Position numbers and translations under genes: made by a program
Source of the DNA: Fennellomyces sp. T-0311
Taxonomy: Eukaryota > Mucoromycota > Mucoromycetes > Mucorales > Lichtheimiaceae
DNA length: 64,000 bases
Reading direction: 5' to 3'
Assembly (NCBI GenBank): GCA_025266875.1
Contig: JALLLT010000043.1
Coordinates: 294,510-358,509, forward strand
Shown here: positions 32,902-47,070 of the stretch, piece after piece
Position numbering within the stretch: position 1 is the stretch's first letter
Layout: each line of letters begins with the position of its first letter
The notes under the pieces: model-generated
What the model was told of the DNA's origin: nothing
The model's input: the letters and a program-made list of their open reading frames with translations, nothing else
Database searches by the model: none

Positions 32902-35900
32902 CTAGCTCAGGCAGTAGCTACGTAGCACATGTGCAAGTAACTTTAGATTCATTGGCTTCGTAATATACCTAAACCGAATATGTATCGTTAATGTTCGTCT
33001 GCAATATAGTTCACCTTCATATCTGTATTACCCGTCCATGCCAGCATTCATACAAATTTCTCGGGCGCTATCCTGAATATCAGCAGTCAATGCGATAATT
33101 GTAAATCGGTGGTGGTTCTTGTTTTCTTTTTCTATTGCACGAATACGCTTCGTTGCCTCCACTCCATCGCACTAGTAGCGCATATCAATTTGTTGAATAC
33201 GACTGATATATTGTTCTTCTAGCTTACCTTGGGCATATGGTGATCGAAAAATGCCATTTTGAAATATCCTGGAGGATGGCTTGTCCACGCATCTACAGCC
33301 TCAAGACCATTATTCGCGCAAACAACATGAAGGCCCAATCTTGTCAACTGTTTGAATAAAAGTTTTTGCGCAATCGGATTATCTACGAAAAATATGGATT
33401 AGCATTTTTACCTTGGCAGCACCATTACTACTCTACTTACCTTCAGCAGCAAGTACGTGCATTGTGCGCAAGTAATCCTGTTCGTCATCGGTAAAGAGTT
33501 TGTTGGTATTTCCATCAGAGCTATGGCGTGCCGCCATAGATGGTCGAGGGGTATTCGAAGAGCCATCCGATACCTGATTTAACATAGCCACCAAAGTCCG
33601 TAATAATGATATACGGCGGAGCGGTACAGCCATCCGAACAATTGCACGTCTCGGGTTGCTATGGACTGATGCCGACTTTGTGGTTAGCACTGTACCTCCG
33701 GATGGTTTTGAATCATCCACAGCCGGTTGGCTGCCGGAGTCATCTGAATCCACAGTCAATCGGTTCTTTCCTAGAAGCTCGCCAACGGCACCGGTCGGAT
33801 AGTGTATGAGTATAATGCATCGTGCGCGTTCCAAGAAACTATACAAGTGCTCGGCCCATTCCTCAAACTCAGGATCGTGTGTAAGGAATAATCCGACAAT
33901 GATAATAGGATAGTCGGTTGCTCGATAGGAAAGCAATTCATTCACTGTGCATACACCATCAACTGCGACTCCTGGTAATAGCTTACGAACCATAGTAACG
34001 GTGGATGCATGTTTGTCGGCAACGAGGATACGGGCATGCCTCAAAGATTGCAGTAATTCATCAGTCATCTTTTTTCGCTCCTCGGCTTTTTCAGATGCAA
34101 GAGACGTGCAAATCGAAAAATGGAAATTGGAACCTTGAGCTGGAGTACTAGAAACATCGATGGTTCCTGACATGAGTTGGACAAGTTGCAAACAGATAGA
34201 AAGACCAAGTCCCGTTCCTCCATATTTTCGTCTGTAATTGTAAAATGTTAGTATTTTTTTTCAATTGCATAATTGAACTTACGTGGTACTACCGTCTACT
34301 TGAGAGAAAGGAACAAAGAGGACTTTTCGCTGCTCTTCGTTTATACCGATACCAGTATCAATAACTTCGATCAACAATGGAAGCTTTTTCTTAGTGGCCA
34401 GAGCGTTGGCATCATTCCGCCTATCAACTGAACATCGAATGATGATCTCTCCGCTATGGGTAAACTTGATCGCATTTCCAAGAAGGTTGATAATAACTCT
34501 ATACATTGGATCTATTAGTAAACGTCTTCGTTTTTCTGTTTCGCTTACTTACTGACGCAAGCGATTCGCGTCTGTTATCACGATCGGAGGTACATCATTT
34601 TCGATGGTATACGTGATATTGATCCTTTTCTGAATGGCCATGGCTATAAGGATTTCTACGACATCAGCAATGGCGTCGTCCAAAATCACGGGCGATAGAT
34701 CCAGCGACACTTTTCCAGCTTGAAGTTTGGAGAAATTGAGTAGATCGTCAATAAGCTGTAAAAGCATCTCGCAGGACTCTTTTGCGGTCTGAACCAAGTC
34801 GCGCTGTTCCGGGTCCAGGCTGCATCAGTAAATGTAAGTGATATTATTATTTGGACATCCATTTGCACACATACTTTGTTTCTGCCAGTAGCGAGATCAT
34901 TCCATAGAAACCTGAAAATGGAGTACGGATTTCATGGCTCATGTTGGCCAAGAAGATTTCACGTAACCGTGTCGCCCTGTCAGCCGCTTCCTTACTTTTC
35001 CTAGCCTCTTCCAGTGCTTGTTTTTGCATTTCAATCATTCTATTACGATATCACACTATCAACGCATGATCCATACAAACACAGAAAAAATCATACCTCA
35101 TATTCGCCATAGTTACGCGTTGGACAGATTTGAACAGGAACGCATTGGTAATTGAAATACCCATTTGTTGACATAACAGGCTCAACACAGTAATATGTCG
35201 CTGGGTGAAGATACCCACTGGACCCTCAATAAACAGACATCCAACCGTAGTGATTTTGTGGATGATTGGCATGCAAATAACTGACTTGCTCCCTGTGCGA
35301 TCGAACCACGGACCAACAGCAAACCGAGTATCCTGCTCCACATCATGGATCAATACACTTTCACCCGTATGGATGGTGTGATTAATAATTCTGCTAGACA
35401 CAAGCGCATCATCTTCGGATAATGGCTTTGGTGGATCATATGTAGCGGCAGTTTCATGCTCTTGGTTTCCATACGAGCATATTCCGTATTTTTCGTCCTT
35501 GATAACTATAGCGCCGCAATCGGCCGCCGAATTCTCCAAAATAATGTTCATCATCGATTTGAGCAGGCCATGGAATTTGACTTCAGACGATAAAACTTGC
35601 GAACTCTTGAGAATTGACGCCATATCCAACTGTTAAAATTGAAGAGTTGTTAGGCCTGGAATCAAAAATCCAGTTAGGGATACCAACAATGTCCAATGTC
35701 ATTAATGCTTGTTCTGTGGTTACTGGCGGAATCAAGTCAACCCCGTGATCAGAGTCCCTCGATAATATATGATGCTTTTCTCGCGATAACGAAGATGCGG
35801 AGCTCCACGTTGCTTCCCCGCCTATTGGCAAGGGATCCGTTTGTACATGCGCATCTCGGAAATCTTGCCGGTTGTCATCAAACTCGGTCAACAGGTCGGC

Positions 35901-38900
35901 GTATTTGGATTTGAGGTGTTGGACTTTTCCATAGGATCCGTGACATGTATAGAGATTGGCAGCCTTTCAAACAATCGTAAGTCGCGTATTACCACACTTA
36001 AATTTCAGCGCACACGAAACCTTGGATATGAAACCATATGCGACGTTTTTGAACCCGATGCGTTGATAAAATGCGCCTGCATATTCGTGGATAACACATA
36101 GCTCCAGATACCAGCCATATTCTCGAGCCTCATCAATAGCTTCTTCGTAAAGTCGACCTGCCTTCATAAAATCAGGATTTTCTCCAAACGTAGCCAATTC
36201 AGCTTCGATCAACGTCCAGTACACGATGAAATTGGTTCGGTTATTCATCGCCCATTCATGAACGATTGCGTGATTTTTTCTGACTTGGTCCAGGTATTTC
36301 TCTTGGGTAGTTGGATCCTCACGTGCCTTATCCATCAGAGCCAGGGAAAAGTAAAAGAGCATCATACGAGTACTTCGCATAAGTGGATGGCCGTCAATCG
36401 TCTTGATACATCGATTTCCAACTTGGATGGCGGCGTCTAAATGTCCATACAATGTCAAGGGTACCAATTTGTAGAATTCGTACCAGCCTAGTAGCATTTC
36501 AGGATTTGAGCTGTACTTTGAGAATTCTTCTGTGAAATGGGCATCATTGAACCCATCGTCTCCATCAAATACGTCGGTGGTATTGTAGTACGTCTGTCCA
36601 TGGAGCGCTTTGGCCGCTCGAAGAATACACATTACCATGCTGTTGGGATCCATAGTGGGTGCCCAAGAATGTATCTCTTCATAAGCTGCGGCTGCCTCAC
36701 GAATCGTGCCTGAAACGTGATGCCCACCGGTAAAGTATATGACGCTTATTTGGATCAAGTAGAATGATGTGTAGATACGATCACCAGCAGCTAGCGCATA
36801 CTGCATTCCTTTCCGGATATACGCCATTGATTCTTGGTGATGATGGGCCCATTGAAACAGGAAGCACGGATACATACAGTAGGCACGTCCTTTTCCTTGA
36901 TTATTCCCATGTTTATCGGCCACTGCGATGCCGATTCTTCCAAGACGCTACGGAAATGTTGATTAGCCCAACTTTTTGGCAAAGATAAGTCAGTTTTGAA
37001 GTCACTTACCTCTGCAAAATTGAACTTTTTAAGCTTGTGTGCATACCCAATGCCTGCCATCATACATGAAGTACCGGTTACGCTTGTAAGTCCTTGTGTG
37101 AAGGAAAGGTAAAGACAGCGGACGGCCCAGTAATACATTTCATCCTGTTGTCTGGCAAAGTAACAAATGGCAATCCTAAAATTAATCCGATTAGCTATAT
37201 AATTCCAGGAAGTTCTAACATCACTTACAGCTCGTCCATAATCCCCATAGTAGCGATCAATATCGGGTCCTCACAGACCGGAAGGTAAGGAATTTCATCT
37301 GGACCGATTTCTTGTATCAATTTTTCAACTTGGTCGAAGTCATGACACAGTGCCTCATCGCTAATGTCCAGTCTAGCCCGTTCTCCTCCTAATTCCTCGA
37401 GGCACGCCAAAAGAGATTCGCGACCTTCTTCAAGCATTTGTCGTGAAAAATAGTACTTTGCTTGAACATGAAATGCTGGGATACGATCAAGTGTGCTTTT
37501 CGCCTTCTTAAATAGTACTTCCAGCAGTTCCTCGGTCTTCTCGCCTTCACCTACTATAAAGCTCAAAGATGCGGCATTGCTATATAAATGTATCGTGGCA
37601 CTGTAATACTCGTCGTTCCATTCTTCATCTGGGTTGCCAAGTCTGAGAGCAGTTTTGTAGTATGCAAAAGCCATTACGTGTGCTCCTGAGCTTTGACCTT
37701 TGTTTCCTGCCTCGATCATGATTTGGCGGTAAGGCCGCTTATCTTCAAGTGTCATCAACAAGTCATGGCATTTGATTAAGTGATCGGCGACCAGGAACGC
37801 GTCAACAATCTCCTCTATGGTAACAGATATCAATAAAGCAATCCATACTGGGTATCGATAACGATCTCACCTTGCATAAGATATTGTGCAATCGACAAAT
37901 GTATTTTGTCGCAGACTTCTGGATCAGCAAGTTCTGCAGCTGCTTGCGAAATTCTGTCGTGGCACCATTTGAATTCGTCACCATCGACAGACATAATATA
38001 ACCTTCCTGTAGTACAGCTTGCAAACCACTGACAGGATCATGGTCTGAACTGAACGATGAGAGTGTAGTAGTGGGAGTTTCGCCTTTGTCACGAAATATT
38101 CTGTGAGGTTCCGTATTGACAGATGATCCCGACATTATCGAGCCCTGTGTATTTTTGTCGTCGGTCTTATCATCGTCCTCATCGTCGGCACTCCCTTTAT
38201 CTTGTATGAAATCTTCCTCTACATCCTTTGCCATTCGAGTCATCAAGGCCTTGATCATCTTCCATGAAAATGTGTCGCCAACAAACGAGGCCCACTTGAG
38301 TAATGATTGTCCGGCACTTGGTAACTCACGTAACCTGGCAACCATAAACGACACATCCAGCTGTGAGGTTGAGTCATTGATACCCAATATCGTTGCATCT
38401 TCGATTTCTCGAAGGTCATAGTCCCATTGGTTCTTCTCCCAATCGAAATATATAAGCTTTTTTCGTTCGAGCGTGTGGAGTAACTGGGCTGTGTAGAACG
38501 CGTTTCCCTGAGTTCTGCGGAAAACAATGTCTGCGAATGGCGTCAGTTCCGCTCTATAATTAACGTCGCGGGGGCGGTGGAGTGTATCACAAATGAAATC
38601 TGTCAACGAGTCCATTGTAAGCGATTCAACTTTGATAAAGTGGACATTGGCGATCTTGTTTTCCAGCAACTCTGAAAGTTTCGTTGTTACTTCTTGATCG
38701 CGGTACGATATGAACATTAGAAGATTGACACGGCCCATGATCAGCGCCTCAATAAGTTCCAGTGAAGGGTCATCTAAACGAATAGCATCAGTGCACGGGT
38801 TTACGCACAACCATAATAATTGCCCCCTACCAGCTTGATGCAGATCATCCAAGAACTATTTACATGCTCATTATTAATACAATCAGACGTCGTATTAAGC

Positions 38901-41257
38901 TTGCGTACCAAACTTGTCATACGCCAAAGAGTGACAACTCGAAAAATCTCGACAAAGAGTTTGTGAAATCGATTTTTGGCTTCAATGTTATCCATCTGGA
39001 CTTCGGTGGAACTGGTCGAGATATCGGCGGATTGCAAAAGAGGTTTGAGCTCCGGAACAAAATCCGTCAGTAGTCCAATGTTACTGAACTGCGCACCTAG
39101 TGAAGTCTTGAGATGATCGTAAAACTGTTGGATATCGTCCTCCGATTCAGATAGAATTTGCTGAAGGACTTGAGAAAGTGACCGTAATACTGTTATGTAT
39201 GGAACCTTGTTTCGCGAATCGAATTTTGCTAGTGCAACATAGCTAGTACGCCGATATCAGTCAGCTCATGAATACTCTTGTTGTAATTTTTAAAGTGGTA
39301 TTTACCCGTGTTTTCGAGCGATCGGTTGAACAGCAGCGTATAAAGTTGATTTACCTGTGAAAGTAAAGAAGTGTTTTCTGTCAATTACTAGTTAATAGCA
39401 ATAAGGCAACTGTTACGTACCGGTACCAGCAGGACCGTATAAACCAACAATCGTAGTGCCTGCCTTATTATTTCCGAGGAATGCTCTGCTACTGACACTT
39501 GATCCATCACTTTCATCGAGATGATTGCTTCCAAAGCTTGGTGATCCCGACGATACCTTTGTATCACCAGTCTTGACAGCGTACTTGAGATCTGCATCGG
39601 AACCCTCACTAATTGACTCTGGCGCGTCGTTGCTGCTTCGGCTATAGTGTTTATGAAGCCCCACAGGAACATCTGTACGATTCTGCATGCGAAGCTGTCG
39701 GTACAAAGCTGCTGATCGCTCAATCACCCCGGCCATCTCTAGCACAGCCTTCTCTCTTCCATAAATGTTTTTTGGTAATGTAAACACGGATGCGATATCG
39801 TGTTGCGCCAGTGGAAATAACGGAATAGACTTCAAAAAAAGGTTAAGATGAACACTAATCTAGGATGGTTTGTAACTTAAAAAAACTACCTCGGCAGGTG
39901 ACTCTTTTGACATTTTCAATTGATTTAGACATTCAGTCAGATCCGCGCGAACACCGCGTGCACTTGCATATCGGTCATCAGGCGCCTAAATCAACATCTG
40001 TTAGATAACGGAACGTAAAATATCAAAGTTAAATTCTAACCTTATGCAACATCTTTTCTATGATTCTAGAAAGGACTTCAGGTACATCGAGCTGCAACTC
40101 ATGCACAAGTGGGACTCGGCGACTGAGGATACCATTCAAGATTTCCAATGGTCCTCCATCAAAAGGTGCTCGACCAGTTAGTAACACGAAAAACACAACG
40201 CCCAAAGAGTAAATATCGGTTCGATGGTCAGGAGCATACGTTGTACGACCAGTTTGTTCTAGAAAAAAGTAAGCGGCCGAATATTAAAAACAGGTAGTGG
40301 GAAAGTGTATAAGAATTTTATATTACCTGGACTCATGTAAACCAGGAGATTCTGCAAGATCCCCATAAACTCCTTATTTCTCACTGTTTTACGCCACCCT
40401 TTGCTAGTCAAATACGTCTCCAGAGATTTCGAGCCTGACCCGAAATTCCACATTTTGACGTGACCTTCGTCGCTACCGTCCCACTGGAATGCTGATAACC
40501 TTATTTCACCATGGATGACCCCACATTTGTGACTAAAATCCAGACAGTCGGTACTTTTGATCGCGAACTGTAGAAATGTGCAGAGGTCATAACTCGTGGT
40601 GTTGCTATGGCCATTGTCGTCAAACATATCCGTCGGTTTGCTTCGACTGAGGCGAGCCCAGGATCGATAGGTATTTTCACTCCCGGGAATGGATCCACTA
40701 TCGCCGTTTCCGACTGATTTTGGTCCCGGATCTTCGACGTTAGGCTTTAGATAACTTTGCCCTTCGTCAGCATATATGGCGATAGTCAATCCGCTCGGCA
40801 TACTGTTATACTCCAACGGTCGAACTGTGTAAACGCACTTTAACGATATAGTTCTTCTAATGCGTACAACACCTTACCAATATATGATGATCCGTCCTTG
40901 TACTGGTAAAGTTTCTTCATGATATAGAATTCACGCTCAAAACGTAGTGAGTCCGTCGATACTGGACTTTGTCGTAAGTAACACAATAAAACGTGTTTGG
41001 CAGTATGTTACCTTTCGCAACAACGGGACTCTTCGAGCTGATTCTAGTAATAGTAATCACATAAACGATCGCGCTTCTGATTGAATGGGTAATGCCGCTT
41101 ACTTGAACCCATAGGCAATGTCGACATTTTCGCCATGAGCTAAACTTGGTGTAGTTTCCGATTTGAAATGGTAGCCTGGTATCTGGAGCGGTCCAGTCAA
41201 GACACTGGTATTTCCCACGAAATCTGTGGCTGAACTTCTCGACTGTGAAGTTGCCAT
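32902..41257 (-). CDS. Hybrid histidine kinase: kinase-like, ATPase, GAF, HK, receiver
   Basis: About 22 exons encode roughly 2,400 residues. Start: ATG at 41257 after an in-frame stop; end: TAG at 32902-32904. Order: a Ser/Thr-kinase-like domain (~30-350) whose catalytic loop reads [11 protein letters not shown] and whose DFG is NFGSG, so inactive; an AAA-type ATPase with P-loop GPAGTGKST near 490 and LFLDDLHQA; a long helical TPR-like region (~950-1530); a GAF domain (~1620-1790); HisKA with the phospho-His in MSHEIRTPF (~1845); HATPase with [15 protein letters not shown] and GGTGLGLS; a degenerate receiver-like segment (ARILVADKH) without an obvious acceptor Asp; and a true receiver (VLAAEDNPIAQ, FFDHHMP, ITKPM). 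This is the architecture of the fungal group of S. pombe Mak2/Mak3 and Candida Chk1, sensors of oxidative and other stress feeding a phosphorelay. No transmembrane segment is evident, so it is probably cytosolic. Exons of 32 nt and less than 60 nt occur. Confidence 0.93.
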
Positions 41258-44200
41258 TTAAGCTTCAAATGGTGTACACCGCTTTGAGAAAGTCTGTGTG
41301 TACAGAGCAGGAGAAGGGAACTTTTTTTTATGTATAATGCTTTAGCATTGAAACAAGGTGCCTTAATGACACTTGGTCTAGGCGATACAGATGGCTAGGG
41401 AGTAACCACTGTCCACTTTTCTGCGCCTTCTCCGTTCCGTCTCCCCGAAACCCCTGGAACCATATTACAATTGAGAAGGAAGGAGCTATGCCAGGTAGTT
41501 CCTTGATCCAAGTTCTTGAATTACTTTGCCCCAGATCAGGTCCAAAGGCGCATCAGTAGTACATATCGATACAGATTTAACATTAGAACGACAAGCCTTG
41601 TATACGTTGTAACGAAATTTCTCGGCCCCTCTTCGTTTATGCTACATTTCCCTTTTTGGCACGCACTTGACCTTTGTATTGACCTCCATTCAACTATATG
41701 GTGCATCTGCACTTTCGTTTATCTTCTTCCGCAATCGGATCTCTTGCTAGTTGTAATTCCTATCTAACCCACCTTTTACCTCCGGCACAGCCCGATGTAT
41801 CCACAGTCAGCGTATCCACAGAAACATATAAATACCCTTGTTGAATCAAATGAAATAAAGCAGTTAACTTGACCTCAATTATCTTGATCATACCTTCCAA
41901 AGCCCAAGACAGGAGCTTATATCTGTATTTGGTTAACTCACCTTTTTTATTTTTCTATATTTCAACCTACTTTGTGGATCCTGTTTCACACAGAATTACT
42001 TTACACAAACAATTTCCTTTTACAACAACGTCTGCCGAAAATTCAGGGACCAAAAGTTTACTGTAAGGGACGGATTACTGAGCTCAACACTCTACTTCCC
42101 TTAAAGCAAAGTATAAGCTCAATTTAATAAAATATACATGTTTTAATAGGGAAAAGGCAAGGCAAACTTTGTGCAAACATCTGCTGATGGCGTACTCTGG
42201 ACCTTACGCACGTCAGCAATGTAGTGACATTCTGTCTGAAAATCGAATAGACATGTATATTCGCAAGTGATATACCGATATTTAAAGTAGCAAATCCTTT
42301 CACGATGCTTCACCACGATTACATGATTAAAGATGTGTATGTGGTACGATAGCCAGTCCCCTTTCTTGAGTGTACGTTTCACATGCTCTCTATCAACATT
42401 TCACGGTTTCGCCGAAGCTGACTTACCGAATTTATGTGACAGTCTGAAAGAAAGCCCCTCTTGTCCGAGCGCACATGTAGCACTGAACGGAGATAAAGTA
42501 TTATACGTGTACGAAGGGGGCCGATTGTTGGATCCCGGAAATTGATAGCTAAAAGTCTTCAAAAAATGAATGCAACGATCGGACAATATATTATTTTTGT
42601 TAGTTGCACATAAGTACTGATACCGAGTTGGAGCTCTTTGAGATTAAGATCGACTGGATTAATGCAGGAGCACTCTGGATGACTCTGATAGTTTAACATA
42701 GATAAAACCTGTAATCCATCTGCCTCTTTCAAGTTGCATTATTTCCTACGTATGTTGAAAAGATTAATTAGCGTATGTAACGAAATATTACAAACTTAAC
42801 TACGCTTAACCTCCAATATAGATGTAAGCACGATCGCTATATAGCAGTACCCTCAGTAATTAGAAAGAATGGATAATCCGCTAGCAGAGCTATGTAAACG
42901 ATACGTATATGTCTATATATATGCGTTTCACAACAGCAGCGGCTACGAAAAGCCAGCACATGATAACAGTGCATCACTTTGTTGTCAAGAACCCTTCTTA
43001 GGCGTTTTATACGGAGTATGAAAAGAACGCCTTTGGGAAACGGTCGGTCCGTCTGCCTGTCCTTCACGCTTTTGCTTGCCATGCTAACAAAATAGAGGCA
43101 AAAAAATAAGTTCCGATCGCTAATGAAACGAAGGGGTATACCTAGCATTTATTATTTGGGAAGTAGATTGAATTTTAGAAATATTACGTTGTTTTATCGG
43201 GTATAAAAAAAGCGAACAATGTAAAATGAAGAATGTACAAAAGATTACCTAAAAAAAGGAACGTAAGAGGAAGATTAATATAAACAAGAACATAAATTTT
43301 TACATTTCTGTATCATTAACATCATTAAATTCGTTGGTGTACGATGTAGAATGCTAATGAAGATGGCCTTCCTGTTATACGTTTTGTAAACGCTATAAAT
43401 TAGTAAATAAAAGCTTCATTAAAAAGCGTGACACCTCTGTATTTAGAAGAGAAGTATTATGAGTCAATTTTCCAGAGGACAAAGCAACGCATATCGTTTG
43501 ACATATTCCTTTTTTCCCTTTACTTTATTGCACGAATAAGATTGTCAGGCCGGCAGTTCATCCCTCTAAACTGGCGATGAATTTATTGTCACGACACTTG
43601 TTTTACTATAAGTTATTGCTGTAATGTCCCCATGCGAACAGATTCACAACCAAGCTCATTCATCTTGGAAGAGGGTCTCTAAACTCCGGAGTTAGACCGC
43701 CTCCCAGGATCAAAGCTTGGCTGACTTTTGTCATATAGTGCGGTCTGTGGTGCAGACGCTGCCATAGATCGGTTCTGTGAAGTTGGTCATACATAGCAGC
43801 TAGTGCGGCAGCGAGGTAAGTGCGGGACCAGCTTGGATAGTAGTGCATCGTCTGGTAGCCATCGTGTACGGTTTATAAACTGACTAATTTTTTATTATCT
43901 TCTTACAGAAATAATATGGCTTGAAGCGCATTGCTATTCGAATTCTCGCTCTGCCTGATCTCGATGAAAGCAGAGAAAAAAGCCGTGCGTCAGAGGGTTA
44001 AAATTAAGAGTGAAAGTTTGGTGAATCTTGTGAACAAGGAGAAAGAAAGAGAGGGAGGGGGTCCGTTCTCGAAAGTGCTAGCTGGGTGGAGTCGATGAAT
44101 CAGTATCACTGAGATCAATCCAGATGAGGAAATCGTTGAATGGAGTCTTCGTATGAGCTAGTGAGTTTCTCGTTTCATCCATGTCGCTATTCTCTATTGT

Positions 44201-44520
44201 ACTGCACCGCAGAAGCTACTGGCCAGCTGCGGTAGGAGATATGACTTTTCTTGCATAGAAAAGGAAATGATAGAGACTGCTGATAGAAAAATTTCAATCA
44301 ATCAATGGAAAGCGGTGGTAAAATGCTATGTGGGGTATGGGATGATGTTGCGTATACATGACATAATGGGGTAGTCCTGATGCGAAAAGAGCAGAGGTGG
44401 TATGTGTTATATGGTAAGGCAGTCGGCAATTCTGGAAGCAAGCAAAGGGTAGCTGCATGAAGACAATGATACGCATTGTGTAACGATCCCATCGGTTGAC
44501 AGCTGAAGTAAACATTGTAG
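41258..44520. other. Desert 3, left part: histidine kinase promoter and spacer
   Basis: No intact gene. An isolated clean minus-strand frame at 43,660-43,848 (with LAAMYDQLHRTDLWQRLHH) and a plus-strand piece at 42,390-42,545 look like coding fragments but have no partners or known family. Confidence 0.35.
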
Positions 44521-44524
44521 GGTT

Positions 44525-45070
44525 GGGTTTGAGAATGGATGCCAGAAAGTTGTGTCAGAGTTGCAGCGAAGAAAACGAGAGGGTGGGAGAAACGTAGCTT
44601 TACCATCTTCATCTCTCTTTTTTCCACTCCATTCACCATAATGGGTGCTAACTACGGTGCAACTCGCTTTACTTCTGGCAGCAATCTTCAAATCGACACC
44701 ATGCATCTTTCTGTATAACGGCTTGAGGACACAACCAGGCACCTGGCAAAGCGTACTCCGGGGAGAGAGAACCCCACCAAAGTCATGAAGGCTTTGAAGA
44801 GAAGCGGTCTCGAAGCAACCGAAACATCGACAACTTGCACAGATTCTGAACAGCAAAAAGGAACACGCAAGTCCCTTATGCTTGAGTCCAATGAATCTGC
44901 ATAAGTACCGTCGAGAAGGCGAACTGAAGACAGTATATGGCGCACTGAGGTGTACGAACGTCCGTTGCCCTTGCCATCGAACCAGTACCTATGGAAGAGA
45001 TGACGCCGCGGCCTTTAACATCACAATTAGAGGGCTGTCCATCGCTATATCAAAGGCAACACACTGCTGA
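44525..45070 (+). pseudogene. TnpB/Fanzor-like transposase relic, 3' part
   Basis: Pieces in different frames appear in the order expected for the C-terminal half of TnpB-like (OrfB zinc-ribbon) transposases found in zygomycete genomes: a helical piece near 44,535-44,575 (QKVVSELQRRKREGGRN), NPTKVMKALKRSGLEATE near 44,770-44,830, and a zinc-ribbon plus final catalytic-site segment near 44,930-45,070 (GALRCTNVRCPC, then GRDDAAAFNI). The last resembles the C-x-x-C and RDxNAAxNI signature of the RuvC end. Frame changes and stops between the pieces show the gene is dead. The identification rests on short motifs. Confidence 0.45.
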
Positions 45071-45074
45071 CCGG

Positions 45075-45955
45075 GTTCAGGAGAAATCTACAAGACCCAT
45101 ATCAAATCAAAACCAACATGGAAATCCCTTCGGTGTAGCTCGTGTTCTCGTTCGCAGCCCCAACCAGCTTGAAGCTTGAGAAAAAAAGAGTTTAGTTAGC
45201 TGAACGCCTGTATTTTTATACTTCAATAATAGGAATAACAAATAAAGCCATGACATTTGCAACATGTCGTGTCTAAATTTGTCAGGGCCGGTGCGCGCAA
45301 CTAATCGGTAGTTACTCTTATCTGAAAGTGTACCAATAATCAGTATGTTAATTCGTATCTTGTCGAGTATCAGTGCGCTTACATACATTTAGGAACTTTT
45401 CAGATCCCAGGTGTATCAGATCATGGTGCAGCTATGGTATACACCATACCATGATGTTGCTTCAATGCCCCCCTGAAACCCTTTGCTCATGTTAATGTGA
45501 ATAAACGTGCTCACTAGCGCCCGTGATCTTTCTCCGTAACGTGTATATACCACGTCCTCGGTATAGATAGCTAACCGCCTATTTTGGATAGAAACAGTCC
45601 TTTAAAGGAGCTTCTCATGTTGTATTTTTCAACTGTAAAGTGCATGAATATACGAATAGGTGGTGCGGCAAATGTACCTATGTATGTATGGCCATTCGAA
45701 TTTTTCTTTTTCTAGAAGCTCGTACAGCACCGATCTAATGCACCAGATCGAGCAACAGCGGGGAGAGATAATATAACCATAGTCATTAAAGGCATCGTCG
45801 GCCGTTAATACCTCAGTTACACTGTTAAACATAATAACTAGTATAACGCATTCCTCGCACCCTTCGGTGAGGGAGATTAGCAATATGGGTGAGAGAAATT
45901 GGTCCTGGTTGTCTGGTTTACAGTAATGAGTAGCAAGGCAGTTTGACGCTTTTAA
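45075..45955. other. Spacer, no gene seen
   Basis: Short frames only. I see no signal worth naming. Confidence 0.35.
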
Positions 45956-45961
45956 CATGAC

Positions 45962-47070
45962 CTATGGACTCCAGTCCAATGCCTCGCTTTCGTCGCCATC
46001 GAACTCATCCATTGAGTCAATCGATTTGTAAAAACTATTGCTTGCTTTTTTCTTTCGTTCTTTATCTTTGAAGAAATCGAAATTGCTTTATTTGCTTGGG
46101 TGTATAGTGTGGTATTGGAGCGTATATGTAATGTCATATTATTGTGTATTATATAATTGCAATTCCGGACCATTGTAATATCAATTATTGCTTGGAGTGA
46201 ATGCAATCCAGCAACGTCTGTCCAAGAAGAAAGGTCGTGGGATCCAATAGTCGTCGCATACATAGGCTCTCTGTCTGGATATAAGATCTATCCAAAGTAC
46301 ATAAGCAATAAATCCTTTTGATTCAAGCGTCGATAAAATGTGTGATTGCAATGGACACGTTGCTGTCATAATCAACATCATCGATGGAAATAAAGTCTAC
46401 GAACTTGGTTTGCGCTTTTTATTGTACATTCCTTGGATCCGAGAATCAGGTGGGCAAAAAGGTCGCTTTCCTTGACTGTGTCGCGTTGTTTGATACCTGG
46501 AAGAGGCCAAGAGTGGGTGTTTTGTCCGACGACTAAATCCGGTTGACATCATAACTTCCTCCAGTGTCTAGCAACGCCTGAGCCACAGCGACTTTGCCAT
46601 TTGATTAATTGCCTTATAATTAGCTTCAGTATAGTCTATAATCCAGTGCATACGGTTGAAATCCTTGGGATCGTCAATGTAGACTTCCGGAATCAAGGCG
46701 ACTATGTAACGCGCATTGCCATAAATGAGATGCATTCGTTTGATTTCATGATGCTTTCTCCCTTGTTGATCTGGTCGATGGATATATTGTCGTACTACGA
46801 GTGCTTAATGTCAAAGCGCTTGAGTATCTGCCGGAGCAATTCGTCATATGCCCCTTCAGGAGTGAGACAATTTTTGATTCACGAACTGGTTTGTCTGTAT
46901 GATCTTAATTTGGTAAGCTCGTATAAACCGTATGAATCGTACACCACCAGTAACTTCAAGTCGGTAACTTGATGACGCCATTGTCAAAGCAAATATGCTC
47001 CCCGTATTCAAGTTGGTGTTTCTCGTCTGAGTGCTCCCATCAATAAGATAGGGCATGGTAGCCGTCAACG
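45962..47070 (-). pseudogene. Broken minus-strand coding sequence, family unknown
   Basis: Several minus-strand pieces are clearly protein-like but lie in changing frames: near 47,060-46,930 (MPYLIDGSTQTRNTNLNTGS), near 46,850-46,810 (GAYDELLRQILKRFDIKHS), near 46,735-46,575 (YIVALIPEVYIDDPKDFNRM), near 46,530-46,425 (GIKQRDTVKESDLFAHLILG), near 46,400-46,323 (VDFISIDDVDYDSNV, stop), and a separate acidic C-terminus ending at 45962 (DEFDGDESEALDWSP, stop). At least one, perhaps two, dead genes. I cannot name the family. Confidence 0.4.
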
